This document shows positions 1 to 50,665 of a DNA stretch of 64,000 nucleotides, piece after piece. The notes below the pieces were generated by a model that had not been told where the DNA came from, did no database searches, and saw only the letters and a list, made by a program, of their open reading frames with translations. This DNA is from Chiridota heheva. Its lineage: Eukaryota; Echinodermata; Holothuroidea; Apodida; Chiridotidae. Every line of letters begins with the position of its first letter. Within the stretch, counting starts at the first letter, position 1. The stretch covers positions 481,001 to 545,000 of the forward strand of contig JAIGNY010003803.1 of NCBI GenBank assembly GCA_020152595.1, written 5' to 3'. The position numbers were made by a program, and so were the translations under genes.

Positions 1-520
1 CATCTGAGAAGATCAGTTGGGGGATTTTGAAAAGAGTGCTGTCAATTTTTGAGTTATGGCTGATCAAAGTTTGATTAATTGATAATTTATGCTAAATTTG
101 TGATGTATGATTGGGTGGACAGCTCAAAATATTGAAAAAATTCTCTTAATTTCTTTCGTAAATCTCTCCCTTAAATGCTCAGAAAGTGTATTCCTTGAAT
201 AATTTGCATGTGGGTATAGTAAATACTACATAAAATAATAGACTAAAATATTTTTAGTCAGAATTTGCTGTATCACTACAAATAACTTTGATAGACATAC
301 ATTACAAGAAAACAAAAGAATTACTAAAGAAAATACCAAGGTCGCCCCCTGTCATACATCACAAATTTGCAAAAAATAATTGCACATTGATGCCTGCAAT
401 TTCAAAACACTCTAAAATGGTCAATTCTTAACCAATTTCAATACAATATTTTCATTGTTTTCTAATAAATTGTTACACAATATAGATAATGTTGCTTCTA
501 CATGTCCATATACCTTTTAT
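1..520. other. Intronic sequence of GBA1, left edge
   Basis: AT-rich sequence with stops in all frames. No match to the missing GBA1 C-terminal exons was seen on the minus strand, so intron 7 continues past the window edge. Confidence 0.6.
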
Positions 521-1165
521 GCATTGTAGTTACAAAATCAAACTTACCCACAAGACATTAACACATTGTAGTTACAAAATCAAACTTACCCACAAGACAT
601 TAACACATTGTAGTTAAAAATCAAACTTACCCACAAATACATTTTAGTTAAAAAAGCAAACTAACTGACAAGATATTAACACATTCTAGTTAAAAATCAA
701 ACTTACCCACAAGATATTAACACATTGTAGTTAAAAAAATCAAAGATATCCCACAAGAAATTAACACATTTTAGTTAAAAAAGCAAACTTACTGACAAGA
801 TATACATTTAACACATTTAGTTAAAAAGCAAACTTAACCACAAGATATTAAGACATTGTAGTTAAAAAAATTACTTACCCACAAGATGATAACACATTGT
901 AGTTATAAAATCAAAGTAACCCACAAGATATTAACACTTTATTAAAAAAAAAAGCAAACTTACCCACAAGATATTAACACATTGTAGTTAAAAAAGCAAA
1001 CTTACACATTGTACTTTAAAAAAATCACACTTACCCACAAGATATTAACACATTGTAGTTAAAAAATCAAAAACTTACCCACAAGATATTAACACATTGT
1101 AGTTAAAAAATCAAAAACTTACCTACAAGATACTAACACATTGTAGGTAAAAAAAGCAAACTTAC

Positions 1166-1180
<15 letters not shown>
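521..1180 (-). repeat. Minisatellite, about 42-bp unit, containing the exon 7 splice donor
   Basis: About 16 head-to-tail imperfect units. On the gene strand each holds ATCTTGTGGGTAAGTTTG, the last 10 or 11 bases of exon 7 plus its donor, followed by a T/A-rich filler and TGTGTTA. At least eight units besides the authentic site keep the GGGTAAGT core intact. Others have decayed (for example at 661, 743, 831 and 915). The array abuts the exon with no gap. Confidence 0.93.
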
Positions 1181-39569
<38,389 letters not shown>

Positions 39570-41019
39570 TCTGAACGAAATTGACCACACAGAGACAATT
39601 AAAGGAAAGACACGTTCTTCTGTATCTTAATATTTTTCTAAATGAGCCAAACGCAAAAAGGCCATAGAATTTCAAGAATTTTCAGCTCAGAACTAGTCCT
39701 ACCAAACTACTAGGCCTAAAGCTATGTATGTATAGCCAAATTAATCGTAAGATATTATAACGTACATGCATATTGAGCATGCCCAAGTAAGTCAACTGGC
39801 ATGAATCCAAGGTACGGTGAACTTAAATAGACTGAAAATTGATTAAACATAAGGTTCAAGTTTCCTTCGACATTCATGGGCGGCAGAAGGAATTTAGGGA
39901 ATGTGGAAATAAAATCCAGTGAGGGCAGTTTCTTTATTTAAGTTTTCTAATGAGGATCTAAAGCAGAAAAAAGAATATGAGTAAAGTGGTAAAAAGCGGG
40001 TAGTTCTTAACTATGAACCATTTGGAGAACATAAACACAAAATATCTAGTAAACGTTTTGGCTAAGTTGTCTTTGACGTAATTACTTCTTTGTCTTAAAA
40101 GAAAATGTTCTCAAAACGTATTTTAAACGTTCGTCATTCAAATTATAAGCAGCAGTTTTAAATTTGTTTTGTGAGGACGTACAGAAAACATTTTCAAAAC
40201 GTCCATTGCAAAATCCTTAGTTTCTCAAATGAACGTTCTGAAAACTTTTTTACAAAAGTAAAACTTGTGTTTTTAAAACGTAAAATTGTTTGCTAGGTCT
40301 ATCATGTCTATAGTAACAATGCAAATGATCCCGGAGATTTCACATAATTAACTTTTGAAAAAGCTTCGACCCCCTTTCCTTCCTTGTTAGTGGCCCTTTT
40401 TCCCTCGCCGCACGGCCGGGTTCCATGAGCCCGTTGGACATCCTTTGTAATTTATTTGACTACAAGGGGACAGGGAGGGGAGGTTAAGATAAACTCAGTT
40501 GTATTCATACAAATAAATCCGCAAATCAATGGGACGAGACTTTTGACTGAAAGTAATATTATAATCACAAAAGAAAGTTTTCTAAAATAAACTGAGACTT
40601 GAGCAATTTCAGAATTCCATTCCACTAACAGCTAATTCATACATTTTGCCTTTATTGTGTGGGCCGGGATGTGGCGGCGCGGCTTCTTATCCGAAAAGAG
40701 GGTAAAGGGACAAATCAGGCTCCCACTGGCACTTTTTGACATTCAGGGGCACTTTTTATTTTCAAAAAGGAGCACTTTTGTTTTTTCAAAGAAGTGGAGG
40801 TACGTGCTTCGTTCCCCCCGTTCCTACACATATGTATTGCCCTACCTCCACTTTCTCCCAAATATATACTTTTGTATGGGGATGTTTTGTAGTCTAGCGT
40901 GATTTTGTGATCCCTACACTTTTGTTTTTTCTCCCCACTTTCGGTTGACATATCCCAGCTATGCGTTTGAGATTGGGAAGCCAGGACCATTGTCGAGAAA
41001 TGAAAGAGATATATTATAA
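39570..41019. promoter_or_regulatory. GBA1 5' flank; probable promoter/5' UTR, not delimited
   Basis: Upstream of the GBA1 ATG on the minus strand. No convincing TATA box or CpG-rich core was seen. A patch at 40080-40290 contains repeated AAAACGTTTT-type words and may be a decayed foldback element. An upstream non-coding exon cannot be ruled out. Confidence 0.3.
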
Positions 41020-41860
41020 ACCTTGAAGGAAATTTTCCGAGAATTGAAGAAAACTTACCAAAATCAAAAAACAATTGTCCCAAAATGAAGGAATTTTTAG
41101 AAAATTGCACAAGAATAAAAGCAATTTCTAAAAGAATTTTCCGAAAATTGAAAACAATTTCCCAAAAAATTGAAGAAAAATTGCCCCAAAAAGAAATAAA
41201 TTTACTAAAAATTGAAAAAAATTAAACAAGACTTGAACAAAAATTGTCCCATATAATGAAAGAAATCTTCCAAAGATTCAAGAAAATTTTCCGATAATTG
41301 AATAAAATTTTCCCCAAATGAAAGAAATTTACCAAAAATAAAAATTTACCGAAAATAAAAATTGCCCCCAAATAAAGGAAATTTCCCAAACAATAAAGGA
41401 AATTTAACCCAAGATTAATTGAACAATTGCACGATAATAAAGAAAATTACCCAAAATCAATCACTCAAAATCACAAAATCAATAAAAAGAAAATCACAAA
41501 AATTGAAAGAAATTTATCAAAAATTACAGAAACTTGCCTCAAAATGAAGGACATTTTCCAACAATTGAAGAAAATTGCACGAGATTTAAGGAAATTGCGC
41601 AAAATTGAAGACAGTTCCCAAATATTGAAGGAAATTCACCAGAAATTAAAGTTAAGAAAATTCGGAGAAAAAAACGCACCAAAATGAAGGAAATTTACCA
41701 CGAATTTAAGAAAATTTACCGTATATCGTAAAAAAATGACACGTGAATGAAAGAAATTTTACAAAGATTGAAAGGGATTTCCAAAAATTTGATTGAAATG
41801 TCCCGAAAATTGAAGAAAATTTACATAAACCGTGACTAAGAATGATCTCATGGTAAAAAG
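41020..41860. repeat. Degenerate A/T-rich array, GAAAATTTTCCGAAAATTG type
   Basis: About 40 irregular repeats of AAATTGAAGAAAATTTACC-like words with a spacing near 20 bases, purine-rich on the plus strand. It is the longest of five such arrays in the window. Confidence 0.7.
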
Positions 41861-42160
41861 TATCATCTGAAAAATCTCAGGGGGCCATGGCTCCTCCCCT
41901 CCCCTCCCCCTACTCTGGCTCCGCATCTGGAAAGAACCGGGCCTCCCCACGCAAAAAATCAAACTTCATATAAATATAAAGCGGCTGTCACTCCTGTGCA
42001 GTGTAAGGGGTAAGGAGTGAGGAAAAAAAACTAAGAACGGTCTTTAAAATATACCGTAGTAAATTAAATCAGATGACCTTATTTTTTATATTTTTTTTGT
42101 CTTTTGCGTGGGATTCAGTAGCAGACAATTAATCACTTCCCCTTGACTACCATACCAGGT

Positions 42161-43302
42161 GTATAGTCATAGACTATAACCAGAGAGCGTGACGTCATTC
42201 GTCCTATACTTACGTATAGGCCGAAGGCCGAGAGTCGAAACTCCTATACCTACAGTGTTACAGAGTCGTGATACTTTTTGAAGTTAACCACCCATGTTGG
42301 TTCCAACTGAGGGCAGTAGTAATTTCTACCTCAAACAAAACGTATAAAATAATATAAAAAAAAACAGATTCGTACTTTGAATGAAAAAAATATAATTTTG
42401 ATTGTACTTTTTTTAAATTATAAATAATGATGTAATCGTATCTATTTATATTAGAAAAATGTGTATTTTTAAGCCTTCCTGATTATTAATTTTTTAAACT
42501 TTTGTGTATAAACACCTGGCTTCGCGTGCGAAATTCAAATAATATCGTGCGTCCATTCGAATCTCACGTACATGCGTATCGTATTTAACCGTACGCACCT
42601 TTACAAGACGTATTGTAAAAAATATGTTGCAGCACCGGACGACAGCCTGACAAGTTAGGCCCCCTTATGTATTTTTGTGAAAAGGTCTTTGCCTACCGAC
42701 TGAGCGTTAGGTATACTAGGTTATTGCATAATAGCAAATCAAATTTACAGGGATCAACACTAACAACAGTCCAAGTAAGCTTTTGATTCATTAAACATTT
42801 ATCCATGATTGGTTTTGTTAACACTGAACAGTGTCTAACGACTAGGCCTAGGTTTCCACTTAACGGGTCACTTGGCCTAAGCTAGTGACGTATAATTTTG
42901 TAGTTTGTCAGTGTACGCGTGCAGCAAGCGCGTAGCGCGTTAATTCAGTTCTGTATGTACTGTAGGAAAAATATTTCTTAAGTTTCCTAATTATGATTTT
43001 AGTGTCCATATTTGTCAATGTTTTTATCAAAATTTCATACAAGTAAATATTCAAAAATACTTAATTTGTAATAATAATATTTTTATAAAAATTTTCAACA
43101 TTTTTTTGTTCAATTATAATTGTAATTATTTTTTTATTTTCAAATTGTTGACTCTCTACTGCCCTCACTTGGAACCAACATGGTTGGTAGACGAACAAAA
43201 AGTATCACGCACCGAGGTATAGGAGTTTCGACTCTCGGCCTTCGGCCTATATGAAATATAGGCCGAATGACGTCACACTTTCTGCTATAACTATGACTAT
43301 AG
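42161..43302. mobile_element. Foldback/MITE element with long terminal inverted repeats
   Basis: The left arm 42162-42335 and right arm 43150-43302 are inverted copies: TATAGTCATAG, GTGACGTCATTCG, then TATAGGCCGAAGGCCGAGAG, TCGAAACTCCTATACC, GTGATACTTTTTG and TTGGTTCCAACTGAGGGCAG. A TA dinucleotide borders both ends, so a TA target duplication is possible. The interior is AT-rich and non-coding. Confidence 0.85.
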
Positions 43303-44820
43303 TTCAGTAGTTATAGTCAGAGTTGGAAGCGAGCTAAACAGTACGTGTTTACAAGCGAAAATCATCAACGAACGATTCGTCAGTTTTATTTTATTATTTG
43401 CATTTTGTTTAGAATTTGATGCAAATTTTACCAAATTTGGTTATAGTATCACCAAAAAGGTTAAAACTCCATATTCATAAGGTGATAAGACCTAATCAGC
43501 GTATCCTGTGCAAGATTTAACCAGATCTTTCCTCTTCACTGGTGACAAAAATCGAGCAATCAAGGTAAATATTGTAGCCACTTTAACATCTGTAAGGCTT
43601 CCGTATTAGACGTTCTTTGGATAAATTGATGCAATATATAATGATTTTAGATAATATTCTACCTCACAATGTAATATAATTTGGGTTCATTCAGAAGAAG
43701 TGTGAAAAATAGATCGATAATTTTTGGCTTCAGTTAAGCTTCCAGGGTGTCCTATTGTTAGGCTTGTATGTACTTAAGTGGGGACACGATAACATTAGGC
43801 CTACTTTTTCTTGTGTCTTAACTTAAAATGTAATTGTAAGTTGTAGGCCTGTGTTAAATTTAGTCATAGGCCACATATGAGTGTGGCCTAGCAATGGTTA
43901 CTGTACTATTATAACTGTCTGTTTGTTTTGTTTAGCCTAACGTTTACTCAATACAAATTGGGTCTAGTACTTTACATTCAAAACATTTTGACTGGTCAGT
44001 CACACAACACCATGGCTTAAGTCAAGTCTAGCCTTTTTACTCAGTTTTGATATAATATAGCCTAGGCTCTGGCCTTTTAAATCCGTAGCCTAGAGTAAAA
44101 TCTGTTAATACTAAAAGTAAACATGATGAGATTTCATCATTAAAAATACTGTTAAATTTCATTATCTCGTTAGGCCAAACCTGGCTGTACCTTCTCCGTG
44201 TTCGTTTTGGGAGGACGACGCTGTATCACCTTTTGTCTTTGTTGTTGATGTTTCCTTTGCCATAATCGCATTTACTACATTTAAGTATTTTGGGTGAAAA
44301 GTTTTGCAGCATGGGTTATCATTTTCAATTTTATCTTTGATGATTTTGCCTTATTGCCATTTACTACTGCAGTAAAGGCAGCTGAGCTGAATTCATTCAA
44401 GCTATTCATGGCATAGGGCAGTTCTTATAAATATGGTTTATGTAACATTGATCGGATAGAAATTTTATTCCCAATTTAGGCCGCAAGTCTATTGCAGGTT
44501 AGCTTTCCAGCATTGCTGGTATTTATTCTACAGCTAAGTTAACTGAAGCAAACAAAGTTAATGGTCTTGCTCGAGGACACAAATGCAAATAGTCCTGGCG
44601 GGACTCAAACTATGGCCCTTACCATCTTGAAGCTGAGTCTCTACATCTATACCATATGCACCTCCCCATTTGTCATTGCCATTTACTGCATTGAACTATT
44701 TTGTCCTGTTTCAAATTTTCAGATATATAGTATTGTTAATGCAGGGTTTTTGCAGCATTGTTTTTCCATCGATTTTTCATGTGAATAATTTTAATTTTTG
44801 ACCCAATATTTTACCATTAT
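43303..44820. other. Upstream region of the CXC relic
   Basis: Unique AT-rich sequence. A possible non-coding exon ends at AATCAAG|GTAAAT (about 43563), and a possible acceptor TTTTTGCAG lies near 44756, upstream of the first ATG. Both are weak guesses. Confidence 0.3.
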
Positions 44821-47142
44821 GCCACCAAAAAGAACATTTTGTCAAATTCTTCATGAAGGCAGAGAAAGTGGTTTATCTTACTTTTCGTGCCAAGGTTTTG
44901 AAGAACTTGTCTTCAGAAATTCAAATTTTAAGCAATACAACTTGTGACTCTCAAGCAACTTTTGCATCTAAAGACAAGAATGTACTGCAATATGTGCAGA
45001 AACTTTGTGATGAATGTGATGTTTTTGATTCTGATAATCCATCATGTATATTAACCCATTTGTTTACAGGTGTGACTGCCTCAGACATTGTGTCAAAGGA
45101 CATGATGTCTTTCTACCAGAAGGGAGAAGAAGACTTAGTGTCTTACATTAATTGTATTATTCTCAAATCTCCTGGGGCCAAATTGCCTAAACGGTCTAGA
45201 CGGAATCTAAAAACATTTTCAGTCAAACGTAAGACAGTCCATAAACAAAAGCTGGAAATAAAAGACCACAAGTTGCAAATAATGTCATTACATACCGACA
45301 AGTTGCTTTATCAAAAGCAAGTAATATGCCTGTGGATTCTTTTTTTTCAGTTTGTTTCCCTGCCAAGGGCAATTTGCAACCCTGATAAACTTCCTATCAA
45401 GTCATCTAAAGCTAAGTCTTCAACAGAATTTCATAAGCATTTCCCAGAATCCTTTTGCTCCAAGGTTCCCTATTATGCTGGAGGGCCTTCTTGCTGCATC
45501 CTAGAAGGAATGTTTATGATAAATTGTCCACCTTTGAGAATTCATAAGACCTTCAGGGATTATGCTTTATTTCTATATAGACGTTGATCAAATCAATGAA
45601 TGAGTTTAAAGCTGTGGATGTTCACATTGTGTTTGATCACCCAGGTAGACATGGTGCGTGTCAAAGGACATTGAAAGGGCAAGACGAGATGGTGCTGTGG
45701 AAGAGCCCTCCTTGACAAAAATTTCAGGCAGTGTTCTTTGTCCCACCAATACAAATTGGGCAAAATTTCTGCAGGTTGAAGCCAAAAAGACTTCTTGTAA
45801 ATTTTCTGTCCATGGAATTTCTTTCCATAGCCCTTTCTGCAAATGTGAAACCACATATTCTTATAGTTGCTGGTGGGTTTGATGGGGATCTGCAGGATGC
45901 TGCATTGTGTGTGGGGATGATTTCCCAGAAATAAGTCAAGTGGGTGATATGTCATCTAATCACGAAGAAGGAGATTCCCGTGTGTGGTATCATGCCAGCA
46001 AAACCCCATGTAAACATGTTGTCATTTACTCCCCAGACAGAGATACATTTCATGTTGGTTTGCCTCTCATGTCCTCTTTATCCCATAAACAAATTTATGT
46101 GCAATTGAGAGCAGCTAAAGGTGATGATCTCTTTATTAATATGAACACACTTGTTCAGCAAGTGTCATCATATCTTGAATTACAGAAACTGGGAAGTGAT
46201 CTTAAACCTCAAATACCTCTCTTTCTGCAAGTGTTATATGTTGTAAGTGGTTGTGACTTCACCTCTTTTTTTAGGGGATATTCAAAGAAATCATTTTTAG
46301 ATGTCTTTTTCGTGACTGTGGATTTATAACTAGTGTGGACACTGATGGAAAACTTGGCAATTTTCAAGACGATTCATGCAGTAAAGGGTTACTAGCCTTT
46401 TATCGTTTAATAGGTTCTTTGTACTTTCGAAAGCATACAAGTGCTTTTGAATTTGATGATCCAAGAGAGTTATTTAACTCATTGTCCCACAATGACAAAA
46501 GTCAGAAGAAGTCCACTTGGCATTTTTAAAGACTGTAAGGGATGGTCACTTCCACGGATATCAAGTGAATCCAGTGGATGCCCTCTGCCGATGCTTTGAA
46601 GCTACATTGGTTCGATGTTGTTGGGTTTGCAAATGTGGGCCCAGGCATTGTCAAGTTGTGTGAATGTTCCAAATTTGTTAGATTATGGTTGGGCTATGAC
46701 TGATGGGCAGTTAAGCATTGTGTGGGACTCTGAAGTAAATTTGAGACAAATCAATGAAAATGTGAGATTGCTAAAAGAGGGTTGTAAGTGTAGGTCGGGA
46801 TGTAACAAAAATTGGTGTAAATGTAAAAAGAATGGGAAAAATTGCTCCCTTATATGTCTGTGCAAAAATTGTGAAAACCAATGTTTGTCTGAAGAGGTTA
46901 TCCAAAATGAGGTCATTCCCAACAATTTGCCTGTATTAGGCACAGCCATATCATATGATAGTGACAATATGTCTGAAAACAGTTCTGACCTTTCCTCTGA
47001 AAGTTGTGATGATAATGAATCTTTGAGTGAATTGTCATCCTCAGATGAGAGTTGGCAGGCAGACGAAACATCTCAGTTGTTGACTGATTTTGATGATGTC
47101 ATGTCAGTGATTGAAAATGTTCCAAATGAAGGTTGCTTTTGA
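44821..47142 (+). pseudogene. Decayed multicopy invertebrate gene: nuclease-like core with C-terminal CXC cysteine cluster
   Basis: Readable in pieces, in order: 44821-44947 and 44853-45587 (GMFMINCPPLRIHKTF near the end), then VDVHIVFDHPGRHG (45614-45655), SKDIERARRDGAVEE (45660-45705), SNHEEGDSRVWYHA (45952-45993), VIYSPDRDTFHVGLP (46024-46068), VVSGCDFTSFFRGYSKKS (46237-46290), LLAFYRLIGSLYFRKH (46390-46437), YGWAMTDGQLSIVWD (46684-46728) and a cluster GCKCRSGCNKNWCKCKKNG with more cysteines to 46890. A Ser/Asp/Glu-rich tail follows. At least five frameshifts or stops (about 45590, 45660, 45780, 45920, 46325, 46515, 46615) break it. The family is common and repetitive in cnidarian and marine invertebrate genomes. 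The nuclease-like (flap-endonuclease/PIN-type) reading and any transposon origin are inference. Confidence 0.65.
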
Positions 47143-49640
47143 AGATCTTTTAGATGAAGGTTGTTTGATAATTAATGGAAGTGTTTTACTAAAACTATTG
47201 TAAGAAAGAAATGTATTGTGGTCATTGTTTAATGAATGCGACTCTTTGTAATTTGAGTACTACCTCACAATTTGACTTCAAAAATGTTTTAAAAGAACAT
47301 TTGTATATATCAGTATATTGTAAAGATTGGATGAGCATCCTCATCAACAAATTACATTTAATCACTTGAAAATTACAGAGGTCATAATCAACCTACATAC
47401 AAAGCTGTTTGAGAATTATCGTATAGTATGGTACTGAAGTGAGATCATTACTGATGTCATTACATCAAATAGATTCACTTTCACTAATTATCAATAACAT
47501 GTATTGTTTCATATCAATCTATGCATATTTGCCCTCATTAACCATATTTTTTTTTTTTTTACACAGGATTTGAACTTCAGTCGTGACAGATACATGTAAA
47601 AAGCCTTTCATCCAACACACATTGTATTTTGGGTGTATTCACTTCTGTGACCCCACCTGTTTAACTTTTTTATGGACTTTTGACTTTTGCTTTAAATTTA
47701 AAAACACCCAAAATGAGCATTTTACATACCTTTTAGAAAATTACGGCTACCTTTGTTCATATATACCCAGTATGTTTAATTTCATATGAAATTACTATCA
47801 ATTTATGAACTTGTGTGTTGGATGTTGAAATACAAGTCTCAGGTTTGTATGATTATAAGGTGCATGGGCAAACACTTTGTAAAAGTTATACTCTTTTATT
47901 ATATTGGCCACATAGATCTACTTCATAAAATATAACCATAGAACACTGTATAACCTGCTCTTTGGCTGTGACTAGACCATTTTGTGTATGTGAAATAAAA
48001 CATTTCACTCTGTGTACAAAATATATTTGGCATTAATGGTATGTTGTCCATACATCTTCTTGCAGTGTCGTAGCTAGGACTTTTTGTGGGAAAGCCAAGA
48101 ATCCTAATTTTGCTGGAAAGTAAGAATCGAGGGTGTAGATTTGGTTTCAAATTGAGGAGTAAATATAGGTGTATTACTTATTATAAATATGACATTTTTC
48201 TGATTGTTGAGTGTTGTCAACCTCTAGCTATGCCACTGCCTTCATGACCATTGACAAATGGAAAAGAGATATTTGTTCAACAAAAGTTAAAAAGTAATTT
48301 CACAAACAGTACATCTCCATTACTTGTATTCGTTATTTTTTCTTGACATGCACTGTTTTCTAGCATTCCCTGCAGTCATAACATTCTTTCACTCAGAAGG
48401 GACATTTCTACTTACTGAAAATGTATTTATATGCAATGAAGCAATCACGTTCTCCATTCCATTTACTTTGCCACATCACTTGCCTACTTGTGTTTGATCA
48501 AACTGGTGCTTCCATCTCCATACTAAGTTATGTTGGTGCTATTATCTTGCTCAGTCTTTCTATGAGTGTATTAACAGGGTATGCTGTTTTCTAACAAAAG
48601 CATTTATCAAGCAAGCTTTCATTGTTTCATACGTTATGTTTTCTTATCAATCTTATGTATATTTATTTTTAGTTGTTTAAGCATTTCAAAAAGTTTCTTT
48701 ATGTATATTTTCATATTTGACCTGCATGTGATTTGTATTCTGTTACTTTGAAATGTGTGCATTACCTTGCTCATGCATATCTTCTGTATTTTTTATGCAA
48801 GTGTTTTGCCAAAACTGTTGCCTTCATGTATCATTGTGCACTGTAAAGAAAGCAAAACTGCTGGTGGTGTATGTATTACTAAACTCAAAGGTGTGTGTAA
48901 TTATAGTATATTTTATGGGAATTACACTTATTGTTCATCAAATGTTTAATGTACATACTCACAATGTTAGTGGTGTGATACAAGAGTATTCAATTGGTTT
49001 TCTGAAAGTTGTGCATGCTGCATTACCTTGATTTATAGTATTTGTATTTAAAAGTATAAAGAGTGCTTTTTAGTCACCTGTCCATAGTGTACATGTATGG
49101 GTGTGATTTCAAATGGTGACATGATTGATGAATTTCACAAAAAGATTTCCTTACTTGTTGATGAAGTTGGTGTGTAGATAAAAAAATAACTTTACAGTCA
49201 TATTCTGATTTTTCTTAAATGATGTGAGGAGTATTTTTGTGTTTTTCAAAGTATACCTTGCATGCTGCTATCTTAAATTGTACATAGCAAAGAAATATTA
49301 TTTAGGAAAGCATCAAACATACATGCTTTTCTTGTTTGTATAGAATATTGCATACTTAAGTTATTCATTGCATGTATTCATGTTATGAAGATTTAGTCTG
49401 AGCTTTTATATGTGACGTATTGATGGTTTATTAATATTTGATAGCTTCCATGAAGCTCTTTTAAGTGTTATATATTTCTTCAGAAGGTTTTTATCTGAAA
49501 CAAGCAGAGTTTTTGTATAATTTCTTTCAGTTTCAGGTCTTTCATTAATATTTGTTTTATATTGAAATTTAAAGTGTGAGTTTCTTTCAGCTTCACAAGT
49601 TATTTATTTAAAAGTTTTGATTTAAGTGTACTGTACTACC
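47143..49640. other. T-rich region downstream of the CXC relic
   Basis: Probably an old 3' UTR and intergenic DNA. It contains a small MITE-like element (48064-48239). No gene was recognised; open frames such as 48753-49031 lack known motifs. Confidence 0.4.
48064..48239. mobile_element. Small MITE-like element, CAGTGKCGTAGCTAG family
   Basis: Ends GCAGTGTCGTAGCTAGGA and, inverted, GCAGTGGCATAGCTAGAGG. The flanks show only a doubtful short duplication. Relatives lie at 57885, 59530 and, in part, 61108. Confidence 0.6.
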
Positions 49641-49649
49641 AGTAATATT

Positions 49650-50215
49650 TTTTGCAATAAAAGGTGCTTTTCTAGAGTAGTGAAGAAATTTTTACTTAAG
49701 CTTTTAAACAAAAGATAATGTTTTATGTTGGTTCATGTTGTGCCAAAATATTGTATAGTGTATATACCATTATACTGTGACCTCACACTAAGTATTAATG
49801 CAGCTGGTGCTTTTTAAGAGTAGTGAAGATATTTTTACTTAAGCTTTTTAAACAAAAGATAATGTTTTATGTTGGTTCATGTTGTGCCAAAATATTGTAT
49901 AGTGTATATACCATTATACTGTGACCTCACACTTAAGTATTCATGCAGCTGGTGCTTTTTAAGAGTAGTGAAGATATTTTTACGTGTGCTTTTAAACAAA
50001 AGCTGATATTTTATGTTGGTTTATGTTTTGCCAAAAATTATATAGTGTATATACTATTATACTGGGACCTCATACTTAAGTATTCATGCAGCGGTGCTTT
50101 TTAAGAGTAAGCGAAGATATTTTTACTTGAGCTTTTTAGTTTGTGTTTTGCCAAAATAGTGTATAGTGTATATACTATTATACTGTGACCTCATACTTAA
50201 GTATTCATGCAGCTC
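49650..50215 (+). repeat. Tandem repeat, about 145-bp unit, four copies
   Basis: Each unit runs from GGTGCTTTTTAAGAGTAGTG through TTTTATGTTGGTTCATGTTG and TATAGTGTATATACCATTAT to AAGTATTCATGCAGCT. The first copy begins with TTTCTAGAGTAG and the last has a roughly 30-base deletion. Confidence 0.93.
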
Positions 50216-50404
50216 AATATATTCAAGTTTAACATGCATTTCTCATTAATTGTTCCATCATTTCAAGTTGTATAAAATTGGTTGGAAGGAGATACAAAAA
50301 AAAGAGAGAACTCAAGAATAAATGTGCCTCACAAATACTACACATCGTTTCCAAAGCATGCGTTTCTTTCCATATTGTCTTTTTGTTGTTATCAAGTGGT
50401 GAGG

Positions 50405-50665
50405 AGGTGTGGTGGTCTAGTGGTAGAAAACTGTTTTTGAGACGCAAAGACCTGGCTTTGAGTCCTGGCCAGGACTACCTGCATTTTGCCCTTCCGCAAC
50501 ACACTTAACTTCATTTGACTCAGCTGTAGCAGGAGTACCAGTGATGCAGGGAGCTATGCCATGATTGACTGGCATCCATATCCAGGGGAGTAAAACTCCT
50601 ATCAGCTCTGGCACCATGGAAACCAGAAATATGTACCTGCCCTAAAAGCCATGGATAGATTAAAC
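50405..50665 (+). mobile_element. tRNA-derived SINE, family member 3
   Basis: A box TGGTCTAGTGG at 50412-50422 and B box GGCTTTGAGTCC at 50453-50464. The body has CACTTAACTTCATTTGACTC, AGCTGT and GAGTACCAGTGATGC, and the tail is ATGGATAGATTAAACTG. Confidence 0.75.

Noticed and set aside
42880..43100. Possible coding interior in the foldback element
   Set aside because: No frame of useful length; AT-rich filler only.
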